From Nigrospora sphaerica (taxonomy: Eukaryota > Ascomycota > Sordariomycetes > Amphisphaeriales > Apiosporaceae), in contig JAGVVL010000002.1 in NCBI GenBank assembly GCA_018287875.1, positions 8,556,001-8,620,000 of the forward strand: a stretch of 64,000 bases of DNA, in the 5' to 3' direction. Shown here piece after piece: positions 1 to 10,431 of this stretch. The notes below the pieces were generated by a model that saw only the letters and a program-made list of their open reading frames with translations, did no database searches and had not been told where the DNA came from. Each line of letters begins with the position of its first letter. Within the stretch, counting starts at the first letter, position 1. Both the position numbers and the translations under genes were made by a program.

Positions 1-356
1 TCCAAAGCTTTGGGACTCGGAAGGGGCAAAATATCTTAGCTGGACCCTCACTGACGATTCAAAAACGAAGCCTCACCGTCACTGAGGCGCATGGCGCTGC
101 AAGGGAGGCGGAGGCCGCGGATTATATATGGGCGAGAATGGGGATACGAAGCGCCTAGGTCTATCTGGTGAACTTGTGCGTACTTCCTTAGCCACTTGCC
201 CTCTTTGCCGTGAATACTGGGACGCTTTGCTTCGTCCCAGCAACGGCGCGCGAACCCCCACCCTGTCCTTGAGCCCCCCCCCCCACACATTCCCCTCTCT
301 TCTCCGCCGATAGGTGTTTTTCTGCCCACAGCCCTCCCTCCCCTGGCCTCACCGCC

Positions 357-983
357 ATGGCCTCACCTCTACCGCGGTCCAGTCTCACATCGATCCGGGC
401 GTCGTGCGACCGGTGCCGGGCCAAGAAGCTGGGCTGCGCGATCTCGATGGAGCGGACCGCGCGTCGGTGACCGGCAGTGCGTGCGCTGCCTATGCGCCCA
501 GGCCTGCTGCGTCTTCGACCACGCCCAGAATACGCGCCGTTACCGCACCCCAAGTCCGCCGCCGCCGCCAAGAAGCCGCGCCCGCTGGCCAGGCCCCTCG
601 AGCCCGGCCCCCGCGCCGGCGACGCCCTCCACATGGACCCCCCGGGGTGTTGTTGCCGCCCATTTTCGACGGCGCGTCGGTGGCTGGGTTCTCCCCCGCG
701 GGCCTGCCGTTCGCTTCCCCCGCCGCCTGGATCGACAGTTTCGGCCTCGGCGCCGCCGATGACTGCAAGGTGCCGGCTTCGGCTTCCCCGACCTCTGCGC
801 GACGATGCCCTCATCTTCGAGTGGCTCGTGGAATCGTGTCCACTGTTCGATTTCTCCGACGGCGGCGTGGATGCTGCGCCCTGGTCGCCCATGGACTCCT
901 GCGAGTTTTGGAGGAGTTTGCACTTGCCCCAGCCATCAGGGCCATCCACCGGCCAAATGAAGATCCAGATTGATGACACTTGA
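357..983 (+). pseudogene. Broken Zn2Cys6 (AflR-like) transcription factor
   Basis: A Zn2Cys6 DNA-binding domain is recognisable but split over frames. The first half (C-x2-C-x6-C, reading CDRCRAKKLGC) starts at the ATG at 357 and hits a stop at about 468. The second half (QCVRC...ACC, again C-x2-C-x6-C) is in another frame from 475. Downstream the plausible protein moves frame again near 540 (Lys/Pro/Ala-rich linker), near 650 (reading PPIFDGASVAG) and near 800 (reading LIFEWLVESCPLFDF), ending in a Trp/Leu-rich tail. No intron with usable signals and a realistic length explains the shifts. The order of parts fits small AflR-type regulators, which bind CGG/TCG-type half sites. It sits at the left edge of the cluster and is the only regulator-like sequence in it. 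Sequencing indels cannot be excluded, but the neighbouring enzyme genes are intact. Confidence 0.7.
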
Positions 984-1690
984 GGGGGCAAAGGAGGCAG
1001 ACTGCCAGGCGCGGATATGCAAGAGGCCACTGTTGTTTGCTCTACGAAAGACTTGTGCTTGTGTTTTGTCCTGTTATAGCGCCGGGGATATTAGTATAAT
1101 CTCAGGAGGCTTTTTACGATGAGGGTGGATTATGTTATGGAGCACAAAGATGCGGCCCCCTCTAAGAAATGGTCAACGGACCAGAACCCATCTTGATACA
1201 GGGAACTGGAAAAGATACGAGAGACGACTGCTGCAACGCCAAATGGTGCCATCATATGCACCTTGCCTTATAATCATGTTGTGGATGTCAGGAATGTATC
1301 GTCTGAATGCTGTTCTTTGCCCGATGCCGATATACTGTAGTCCAGACGTCTCGCCTCCAATCATATATGATACACGTTAGTGGGATGTCGGAAAAAAGGC
1401 ACAATACGCTAGGGCGCCGTTACGACAAGCTGAAAACTACTTTGTATACCGCCCTGTTCAGCAAAGCACAGCCAGGAAAGGTCAGTGGGTTTGGCCCGGG
1501 GTTGGGGAGGGCAATGCGAAGCTTGCTGCCCAGACCCCGGCAATCATATTTGGAACCCCGCAATTACGGAGTCGCCCACCTATAAAATCTTCCCCGGATA
1601 GGTCATCCTGGCTCTTTTGGGTCCTATCTTTTCTTTACTTTTGCCCTCATTTTCAGCCCGACGTGCTGTGGAACGTTCGAACTCGGCACA
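984..1690. other. Intergenic, promoter side of P450-A
   Basis: No gene is supported. A TATA-like element lies at 1581-1587 and a pyrimidine-rich stretch leads to the P450-A start codon. Confidence 0.6.
1581..1587 (+). promoter_or_regulatory. Candidate TATA box of P450-A
   Basis: TATAAAA lies 104 bp upstream of the P450-A ATG, followed by a CT-rich stretch typical of filamentous fungal promoters. Position and sequence only. Confidence 0.45.
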
Positions 1691-3648
1691 ATGCACCATC
1701 CCCTCCTTGATTTGGTCAGCGTACAGGCCTCCATCGTGTTGATTCTGTCCTGGGTCGTCTACAAGGTCCAGAAGTACATTTACACGAGATGGAGGCTCTC
1801 ACGGTATCCCTTATACAACGCCAAGGGCGTGTTGTCATCTTCGGACATCATCCCCATTCACGAACTCCACTCGTCGGCAAAACTGCTCAGTGACGGTTTC
1901 GCCAAGTACGGAGTAAGCAGCTATTACCACGACGGGTCGCCGTGTGAGACCATGGATGCTAACCCCTTCGCCAGGACAAAGCCATCTGGCGAGTAAACAG
2001 CAGCATCGGAGAGGTTCTTGTCCTGGACCCTACCTACGCTCAAGACTTCCGCTACGGGCAAGGCTTCGACACCGCCGGGTACACGGAAAGGGTACGTGAC
2101 GCCCGTTTGGCTTCGGCACCTGTACTGATCGGATCTCCTCTAGCAACTTCCCATCACGGCGCCTGGGTATGAGCCTTTCATCTTCGCCTCCAACGAATGG
2201 AGACAGCGTATCTCGGACATTATTCTCCACCGCATGACGGGCTCGATCAGTGAGTTTGGTTCCGGGGAAATGGCGGGTGATGAGCCCTCCCCACACGTGC
2301 TGACTCCCTCCTCCCCCGCCAGCTTACAAGAAGCTGGAGATTGCCGAGGAGCTGTCGTATGGCTTGAAGACCAACTGGAAGGATGACCAAGGTGCGTGAG
2401 CTCGTATCACCGACGGAGTTGCCGCAAAGGGCGTGTGGCCAACTAACGTACCGGAACAGAATGGCACGAGATCGAGCTGTTCAACACGCTAAGGAAGGTC
2501 ATGGCGTCGACCACGCAGCGCATCTTCACCGACTCGGAGCTCTGCCGCAACGAGGCGTACATCAACAGCCTGCTCACGTACGCCAAGCTGGCGCTGGAGG
2601 ACGGAACCGCCATGATGTGGTGGCCGCGCCTCATCCACCCCATCGTCGGGCGCATCCACCCCATCGGGCGCAAGGTGCAGCGGGCGCTCGAGGAGATCCG
2701 CACGTTCCTCGAGCCGTTCGCGCAGAAGCGGCGGTCCAAGATGGCGGCGGCCTTCGCCGAGGCGGAGCGCGCGGGCCAGAAGCCGCCGCCGGTCAAGGAC
2801 TGGGTCGGCTGGCTCGAGGAGAAGTCGGGCGGCAAGCAGTACAACGTGGCCGCCGCCATGATGACCTTCTCCGTCGCCAGCTTCCACTCCACCACCGACT
2901 TCCTGTGCCAGATGCTCGTCGACCTCGCCCGTAACCCCGAGTACATCGACCGGCTGCGCCAGGAGGCCACCGAGGTGCTGGCCGACCACACCTGGACCAA
3001 GTCGGCCTTCTCGCAGCTGCAGCTGATGGACCGCTGCATGAAGGAGTCGCAGCGCCTGAAGCCGCTGAGCGAGAGTACGTATCCCCTGTGCCCCCCTGTG
3101 CCCCCCTCCGTGGCCGCGACACGTCGCTGACCACACCCGCAACCGCAGCCGTCGTCAAGGGCCGCGCCAAGCGCGACATCAAGCTGCACGACGGTAAGGT
3201 GGTGCCAGAAGGCAGCCTGTTCGTCGTGTCGGGCCACTGGATGCACGACGGCAGCGTGTACCCGGACCCGGAAGCGTTCCGGCCGGACCGGCACCTGCCC
3301 AAGGCGCGGCGGTCGGCGGACGAGGCGCGCGAGCCGCGGGCCTTCACGTCGACGAGCCCCGAGCACCTGGCCTGGGGCTTCGGCAAGCACGCGTGCCCCG
3401 GCCGCTTCTTCGCCTCGGCCGTCGCCAAGGTCCTGCTCGTCCACATCCTCTTCAAGTACGACATCCGCCTGCCCGAGGGCGAGCTCGACGGCCACAACTA
3501 CCAGTTCACCACCAAGATGCTGGTCCGCCGCCGCGCCGACGAGGGCGGCCTCAACGTCGACAGCTTCGACGCGCACGACATCTTCGACGGCTGGCAGGAG
3601 AAGGAGGACTGGGAGGAGGCCGCCACTAAGTTTGACGGGACCATGTAG
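1691..3648 (+). CDS. Cytochrome P450 (P450-A), ent-kaurene oxidase/CYP68-like
   Basis: Membrane-anchored haem monooxygenase, probably oxidising the terpene scaffold. Proposed exons are 1691-1912, 1975-2091, 2144-2249, 2323-2391, 2460-3074 and 3149-3648, giving 542 residues in one frame. Evidence: an N-terminal hydrophobic anchor, the ExxR helix (KESQR), a proline-rich PERF-region equivalent (FRPDRHLP), and the haem loop FGKHACPGRF with its cysteine ligand. The FGKHACPGR form is typical of the ent-kaurene oxidase-like fungal P450s common in terpenoid clusters. Intron positions and phases match P450-B exactly (0,0,1,1,1), so the two genes are paralogues. The last codons and the stop lie inside the first unit of a 23-bp tandem repeat. 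The family is secure; the substrate is inferred from context only. Confidence 0.9.
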
Positions 3649-3731
3649 GCCTGTCCTAAGGGATCATGTAGGCCGGTTTTACGGGATTATGTAGGCAGGT
3701 TTTACGGGACCGTGCAGGCAGGTTTTACGGG
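3631..3731 (+). repeat. 23-bp tandem repeat overlapping the P450-A stop codon
   Basis: About 4.4 imperfect copies of a 23-bp unit with core TTTTACGGGA...TGTAGGC start at about 3631, 3651, 3674, 3697 and 3720. The first, partial unit encodes the last residues and TAG stop of P450-A; the others lie in the 3' untranslated region. Confidence 0.8.
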
Positions 3732-5103
3732 ATGCGATGGGTCGGGACGACGGTTTGGGGTATTACCGTCGCTGTTGTAACTTGGCCGCCGTGCCTTGCT
3801 AGAGCTGTTGCGTATGGATATATAGATATTCCGTATTCACAAGAAACAGGAGTCACCACTCGAGGCAGTTGGCACACATCATGAAGCAGTTCGCAATAGG
3901 ACAGCAGCCATGCTATACGGCTACTAGCCATCGCAACCGTGATGGCGAGAATGTCTCCTGAAGCTCCCGTGATGGCCAACATGCTCGCCATTCTCGTTCC
4001 GGCCGTGGGAGTCCCAGAGGCACAGGCCAGCGTCCCCCGGCCCTCCCGCCCCACGCGTCCAAGGCGGAGAGCGCAGCGGGCGGGCAGCGTCCCAACACCG
4101 GGCTGTACGACATCCCACAGCCCTGACAACCTGGGTACGCATCCCCCGGGCTGGAGCCGGGCGCAGACGTCGCGCGTTTCGCTGGCGAAGAAAGCTAGGG
4201 ACCTCGTGTGGACCATCCGCGTCAAGGTTTTACTGTCGACGCCGGCGTCATGCAGTGTCAGCGCCGATGGAGGTATTTGCGTGGCGGCCTATGCAAGCGT
4301 TACATCGACGGCTGGGAGGGGCTGACGGGGGCGTTGCGCCATGATTCGGGCGGGACCTCTGTTCACCCACACCCCATGAGGGACGCTATGTAGCGGCGAA
4401 AAGGCCCCCTGCCCGGCGCCCCGCAGGGATGGGTTGGAGTTCGGTTCTGCCTTGCATGACCTAGGCGGCGGCCCCGCCGCGGGAACCTCCGGCCTCGCCG
4501 CGGGAATCTCCGGCCCTCTTACCCCTATCCTGGTCGGCGTAGCGCCCAATGTGCACAGTGCGAGACGGACCAGGTAAGAGCCCAGGCGGAGGCTCTTGGC
4601 GCCAAGCGGTGGATATGATGTTGGTGAACTCTACTGTTCGTGGCTGACGGCTGCTCGGGCCTTGGCGCCGCGTCGCTGGAATCCCGTCCAAACCAACATT
4701 TCCGTCCCCCCGGCACCCCCGCACCCCCCACTTGCAATCTCACATGTCGGGCGCCGAGAGCAAGTGTAGAGTTCGTCTCTCAGGTGGGGTGGTACTGAGC
4801 ATCACGCGGCGCACCCGAGCAGAGGGCATCAGTATCGCAAGACGATGGGCAGTAGAGTTCGCTCATCTCGCCGCCTCGACCTCAATGCCTTGGATCAGGC
4901 AAAGCTACTGCGAGAAAGCAAGTGGCTGGGATGGCGGTCTCGTTCGCTGGCTGCTCGCGGCGGCCGTGATGGTCCAGACTATCGAGCGACAGAACGTACA
5001 TATACTGGTACGGCGGCGTTGCCATATGCCAACCTCAGGGAGCTTCCAGAGACCATCTGCCCTTCAATTCCTTGGCCGCTGTTGCTCACGCATCTCTTTC
5101 ACC
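3732..5103. other. Intergenic between P450-A and the O-methyltransferase
   Basis: Nothing convincing. Several open frames exist because the DNA is GC-rich, but none has recognisable domains, and the frame running into the methyltransferase from 4732 has no homology before 5104. The promoter of the methyltransferase should lie in the right half. Confidence 0.55.
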
Positions 5104-6642
5104 ATGTCGTCGTCCACCCCCACCCCCCGCATCGTCGAGCTCGCCAGCAAGATCCAGGCGTCGGTGGCCCAGCTGCAGTCCGTGCTGGACGCGAAGGGTG
5201 TCCCCTCGCCGTCCTTCAACGAGGACGCGCCGGAGCGCCTCCCCCGGGAGGCGACCGAGGCCCAGGATGCCGTCCTGGACGCCACCCAGGAGCTCTTCGA
5301 CCTGCTGCTGGACCCGCCCGCGACGGTGCTGAAGAACACGGCGGTAGGTTGACACGGGCGCGCGCGCGCGCTCTCCTATTGCCCTTGCACGCTGACCACC
5401 GGGGTGCAGAACAACAGCGTCGCGAGTCTGGGCTTCATCTCCCGCTTCGACATCCCCAACATGGTGCCCCTGGGCGGCCGCCTCAGCTTCGCCGAGGTCG
5501 CGCAGAAGACGGGCTTCACCGAGAGCGTCGTCGCGCGCCTCATGCGCGACGCCATGACCCGGCGCATCTTCGCCGAGCCCGAGCACGGCGTCATCGCGCA
5601 CACCAAGACCTCCAAGGCTCTCCGCCAGCCGTGGCTGCTGGCCTTTGTGCGCGCCGGCGCCGAGGAGGGGTGGTCAAACATGTTCAAGGTACATCGGCCG
5701 GCCGGGCCTTCCCGCCGCGACATCGCCAAAGCCGCGCCTTTACTAACCTCGCGGCACAGATCGTGGATGCTCTGGAGAAGTGGCCCACCTGCGAGGAGCC
5801 CAGCGAGACGGTAAGCACCCCAGGCCCCCCTCGGACGGGGAGTCGTTCGGCTGACAGGTTGCCCAGTCGTACAACCTTGTACACAAGACCACGGGCTCGT
5901 ACTTTGACAACGTGGCCAAGAACCCCGAGCGGGCGGCGCGTTTCGCGGCGGGCATGGCGATTCAGTGGGAGCTGCCGGGCTACCAGCTCGAGTACCTGCT
6001 GGACGGGTACGACTGGGCCGGGCTCGGCAACGTCAAGGTGGTGGACATTGGCGGCTTCAAGGGGCGCATCTCGATCGCGCTGGCCGACAAGTTCCCCAAC
6101 CTCGACATGCTCGTCGAGGACATGGGCATGAACGAGCAGGAGGCGCACGCCGCCGTGCCCGCCCACCTGCGGGACCGCGTCAACTTCAAGGTCCACGACA
6201 TGTTTTCGCCCCAGACCGTCACCGCCGACGTCTACTACATCCGCCAGGTCCTTCACGACTGGCCCGACAAGTACAGCATCAAGGTCCTGCGCCAGCAGAT
6301 CCCCTGCCTCAAGAAGGGCGCCAAGATCCTCCTCAACGAGTCCCTCCTGCCCGAGGCCCCCGGCAGCTCGCTGCCCCTGTGGCGCGAGAAGGACCTCCGG
6401 TTCGTAGCCCCGCCCCGGGCACCACCCCCCTCCGCTTTCCATCTTTGCGCTTGTGCTGACCCCGTCTACCTCGATACAGCACCATGGACATCGGTCTCAT
6501 TGCCACCATGAATGGACGCGAGAGGACATTGGCCGAGTGGAAGGCCATGTTCAGCCAGGCAGACCCTGGTTTCAAGTTCCAGAAGGTCACCGAGACCCCC
6601 GGTTCCATGTTGGCCATGCTTGAGTTCGTTTGGGACCCGTAG
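5104..6642 (+). CDS. SAM-dependent O-methyltransferase (fungal plant-type OMT family)
   Basis: Predicted to transfer a methyl group from S-adenosylmethionine to a hydroxyl of the cluster product. Proposed exons are 5104-5343, 5410-5688, 5760-5810, 5867-6399 and 6480-6642, giving 421 residues. The N-terminal helical dimerisation/winged-helix half contains RLSFAEVAQKTG. The SAM-binding motif is VVDIGGFKG (usually VVDVGGG), followed by the acidic strand LDMLVEDM. RQVLHDWPD contains the catalytic-base histidine region of this family, and ILLNESLLP follows. The fourth acceptor is ambiguous: 5858 and 5867 both keep frame, and 5867 fits the family better. Length matches sterigmatocystin-type OMTs. 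It sits between two paralogous P450s on the same strand. In fusicoccin- and brassicicene-type pathways an OMT methylates the C16 hydroxyl; the same role here is inference. Confidence 0.9.
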
Positions 6643-6789
6643 GTACCAATATGTGGGACGGCCAGTAGCCGCCCTCGAGCGAATAGATTTGCTTATAGTC
6701 CAAATACCAAAACATGAAATTATGGAAAAAGCACCACCTGCACACATGCAAACCTTGCCAGCCGTGTACAGAGCTCATGCCACTTGCCA

Positions 6790-6990
6790 ACCAGAGACGG
6801 CTTATATCGCATACCAACTCACCATATGTCGTTCTAACTCAGCGTATCTCGTTCTACAAGTCACGTGAAGGGTTCTGACCGGTGGCTTTCCCTACCATAC
6901 CAAGCAGAGACAACTTATATCGTATACTGACTCACCATGTATCGTTCTGCGAGTTACGTGAGGGAGTCTAACTGGTGGCCTTCCTATCAT
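6790..6990. repeat. Diverged tandem duplication, about 100 bp per copy
   Basis: Copies start at about 6790 and 6901 and share blocks such as CAGAGAC..CTTATATCG, ACTCACCAT and GTGGC.TTCC. Many differences are C/T or A/G transitions. Confidence 0.6.
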
Positions 6991-7296
6991 AGAGGTTTTG
7001 GGACTGTTTCTGGAGTTACAGTGTACAGACTGCCATTTCTTGCATCTTATCCATTTGTTACTTTGAACCCTTCGTCTGCCTTGCCCGCCTTAGTGTCACA
7101 GTTTACGATGACTTTACTAATAGCTGCGAATCTTATAGCTCTCCGTTTCTGTATGCACGCATCTTGCCGCTCTCTATTTCCTGGGCCTGCGTGAACTTAT
7201 CACATTACCTAAGCAATGAGGCTGCAGATGCAACTGTCCCGTTATTTCCGGTCGTACCGCCCGCCTCGTTCCTCGTCGTGGCACCCGAGCTCGGGA

Positions 7297-7316
7297 TTAG
7301 TCGGTAGGCCGACTAA
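7297..7316. promoter_or_regulatory. Palindrome with inverted CGG half sites
   Basis: TTAGTCGG-N4-CCGACTAA is a perfect 8-bp inverted repeat with a CGG-N4-CCG core, the general form of Zn2Cys6 dimer sites. It lies about 750 bp upstream of P450-B. Function is inferred from form only. Confidence 0.35.
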
Positions 7317-8062
7317 GACCGAGGCGATAGCTCGGGTCCGAAGGCCGCCCCGTGATGACCATGCTTACGCGTGAAGTTGTCTTGGCGACACATCATTAAA
7401 GCGCCGAGGCAGCTCAGGGTCCGTTTTCTTGGCCTGCAGTCATGCCAAGACCGGGCGATATTATAGTCCTGCATGCAAAGTGACCTGAAGCCCTCACCGC
7501 CTGGGCCTCCTAACTGCCACCGCCCGACGCATCCAGTTCTGGGCGGGCCTGGGCATAGCAAGCCCGCCCCGCTTGCGGCAGCCCGCCACGAGTCAACCAC
7601 GGCAGGTTGAAATAAGGTTGACAGGCTCAGGGGTGGGCGGAAAACCCGCTACCGCTAGCGCACGGGGGGCTCGTACACATGCCCTTATAGGCTAAGCCCG
7701 GGTCGATCCACACGCTAATGAGAGTGCGAGGCTAAAGAGAAATAAACTTTTTGCTGACCATCTGTGCCAAGAAAATGTTATCCGTTAGGCGCCCCTGCCA
7801 AGTCGAGCCCCCCATCAAGTCGAGCTTTTCCCTGCCAACGTCGCAACTAAAGTGCTACGTGAATAGCCCGAGGAGCGTTGGGTGTTCAGCAGCATTGGCT
7901 CCTCCGCAGTATTGAGCCATACTTGGCCTTCGGCGCCTCGGCACAACGCTGACCCGAGGGCCCTCATCCAGACCCAATACTGTTGCAACTGCTCCCCCCC
8001 TCCCCCGTGCGCGTTTTGTGCCCTCAGCTCACGAGCGCCTAACCGCCCACGCGAGATTGGCA

Positions 8063-9931
8063 ATGGATCCCGCTTCGTTCGCCCCCTTCCCCCTCAGCGC
8101 GATGCCGTCGCTCGTGGCGCTGGCCACGGCGCTGCTCGTCGTGGCCTTGCCGCTGTGCTATCTCGTCGGCCGCGCTCGCTACTATTACCTCGTGCGCAAC
8201 ATCCCCTACGTCCACGACGTGGGCTGGCTCGGGCGGTGGACCTCGGACCGCGCCCGCAATGAGTTCATCGGCGACTTCAAGGCCGTGATGCAGAAGGGCT
8301 TCGCCATGGTAAGAGCGCGGCGTCCGCCCCGACACCCCATCTGCCGGGAGCCATGTTACTGACTGGTAGCCCGGGCGGCCTAGAACGAGAATGCCTTCCG
8401 CGTGCAGACCGACTTTGGCGAAGTCATCGTGCTTGCCTCGCGTTACGCCGAGGAGATCCGTGACGACGCCGGGCTGTCGGCGGGCGTGTACACCAACATT
8501 GTGCGTGACGGGCATGGCTAAGACCTGGGTCTCCAGAGTGCTGATCTCGCTGCAGGAATTGATGGGATCGATCCCGGGGATGGAAGTCTTTGCATTCACG
8601 GGGACTCACCGAGCGCTGCTGCATGACGTCATCACCAAGCGACTGAACCGTAGCCTGCGTGAGTTTGGCTGTGCCTCCTGTGTGCCTTTGCGGGCGGATG
8701 GCAGGACCCGTGAAGCTGACCAAGCGCAGCGCAACTCATCCCGCACGTGTCGGAAGAGACCACGGAGTCGCTCAAGGACCAATGGACCGACGCTACCGGT
8801 ACGTCTTGCCGCCGTGCCCCCCGGCCTTCGAGAGACGCTGCTGACATACGCCGGCAGAGTGGCACGCGGTGCCGCTCTACGCGACGCTGCTGGCAATGGT
8901 GGCGCGCGTGTCGGTGCGCGTGTTTCTCGGCAAGGAGCTGGCGCGCAACCCGCGCTGGGTCGAGCTGAACTCGCTGTACACGACGGTCGGCCTCGGGGCC
9001 GTAATGGCGCTGCGGCAGTGGCCGCGCTTCCTGCTGCCGGTGGTGCAGCTCTTCCACCCGCGCGTCAAGGAGACGCGCGCCGTGCTGGCCGAGGCGCGCG
9101 AGATCATGGCAACGGTGCAGCAGCGCCGCGCCGCCGCCGGCGACAAGCGCGAACCCAACTCGCTCGACTGGTTCGACGAGGTCGCCGCCGCGCGCGGCGA
9201 GACCTTCGACCCGACCGTCGCCCAGCTCACCTTCGGCGTTGCCTCGATGCACAGCACCTCGGACGAGCTGGCCCAGGTGCTCGTCGACCTCCGCGACCTG
9301 CCCGACATCGTCGACGCCATGCGGCGCGAGCTAGTCGACGTCGTCGGCCGCGAGGGCTGGACGTATGCGGCCCTGAACCAGCTGAAGCTCATGGACAGCG
9401 TGCTGAAGGAGACGCAGCGGCTCAAGCCCATCAACCGAGGTAAGCTCCCCCGCCGCCAGCGGGCACGCGAAGACGTGGTGCTGACCCCGCCGGCGCTCGC
9501 CAGTCTTCAACAAGCGCGCCGTCCTCCAGGACCTCAAGCTGAGCCAGGGCGTCCACCTGCCCAGGGGCGCCTTCTGCGCCATCTCGTCGGCCAGCATGCG
9601 CGACCCGGCCGTCTTCGGCGACCCCGACGCGTACGACGCGTACCGCTTCGTCAAGCGGGCCGAGGAGAGCCCCGAGACGGCCCGCTTCTGCGGCTTCTCG
9701 TCCGTCAGCCTCCAGAGCACCGGCTTCGGCTTCGGGAAGCACGCCTGCCCCGGCCGCACCTACGTCTCGCTCGAGCTCAAAGTGCTGCTCGCCCACATCC
9801 TCCTCAAGTACGAGTGGCGCTTCCCCGACGGCTACGAGCCCAAGTACATGAACAACGGCTTCGACAGCATGACGGACGTCACGACCGAGGTCCTGGTCAA
9901 GCGGCGCGAGCCCGAGATTGCCCTGCCCTAG
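8063..9931 (+). CDS. Cytochrome P450 (P450-B), paralogue of P450-A
   Basis: Second ent-kaurene oxidase/CYP68-like monooxygenase. Proposed exons are 8063-8308, 8384-8500, 8556-8658, 8730-8798, 8858-9439 and 9504-9931, giving 514 residues. Features: an N-terminal membrane anchor (LVALATALLVVALPL), the ExxR helix (KETQR), and the haem loop FGKHACPGRT with the cysteine ligand. Exon lengths (246/117/103/69/582/428) and intron phases (0,0,1,1,1) match P450-A (222/117/106/69/615/500) one for one, and short blocks such as EWH and HST.D are shared. They therefore arose by duplication and probably act on successive positions or intermediates of one scaffold. The start at 8063 is preferred to an upstream in-frame ATG at 8018 because the anchor follows directly. 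Confidence 0.9.
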
Positions 9932-10431
9932 TGTATAGACCTAGATTGTATTATAGCTAGTTGGCGACGGGATTATTTGTGGTGATGGTTGTTGACGCGA
10001 TTCCAATTGCAATGCATTTACTCACGACTCCTCTTACGATGCTAGCCTGATGACTGGATATGTGCTGCAAGGTGGTGGTGGCGTTGTTGTCGCGCTATAA
10101 GTGGGTTGGAATTGTAGTGCAGTACTTGTGGGTTCACTTTTGCCGCACAACAGATGTTGATGTTACACAGGTAACTACATGTACAAATGCACACAAGCAA
10201 GTACCTAAGGTACAGGATGCGTGGAACTGTGGATACAGGTGCGTACATGTGCATATATGTGCCCCTCGTCCATCCCTGTTGCCACCTGGCACGGGTGGGT
10301 GCTCGTGCGGTAACTACATACCCGTCCACAAGCAGCGGCCGTATTCGTAAAACATGAGCGGCTATGAAACACACCAACGCCCGACGGTGGGCCCGACGCA
10401 GCCAAGCTCGTGTCCCCAACACGCAAACCAG
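9932..10431. other. Intergenic between convergent P450-B and the glycosyltransferase
   Basis: The 3' ends of two convergent genes meet here. No gene, RNA or repeat recognised. Confidence 0.6.

Larger units (their letters stand above)
6643..8062. other. Intergenic between the O-methyltransferase and P450-B
   Basis: No gene supported. It contains a diverged tandem duplication (6790-6990) and a 20-bp palindrome with CGG half sites (7297-7316). Confidence 0.6.

Noticed and set aside
2443..3576. 377-codon minus-strand frame over P450-A
   Set aside because: Antisense shadow; the plus-strand exons carry ExxR and the haem loop.
3939..4325. Possible small gene between P450-A and the methyltransferase
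   Set aside because: No domain, signal peptide or splice structure, and overlapping open frames on both strands indicate chance.
4732..5103. Upstream in-frame extension of the O-methyltransferase
   Set aside because: Open by chance in GC-rich DNA. Family similarity starts at the ATG at 5104, and the added residues have no recognisable pattern.
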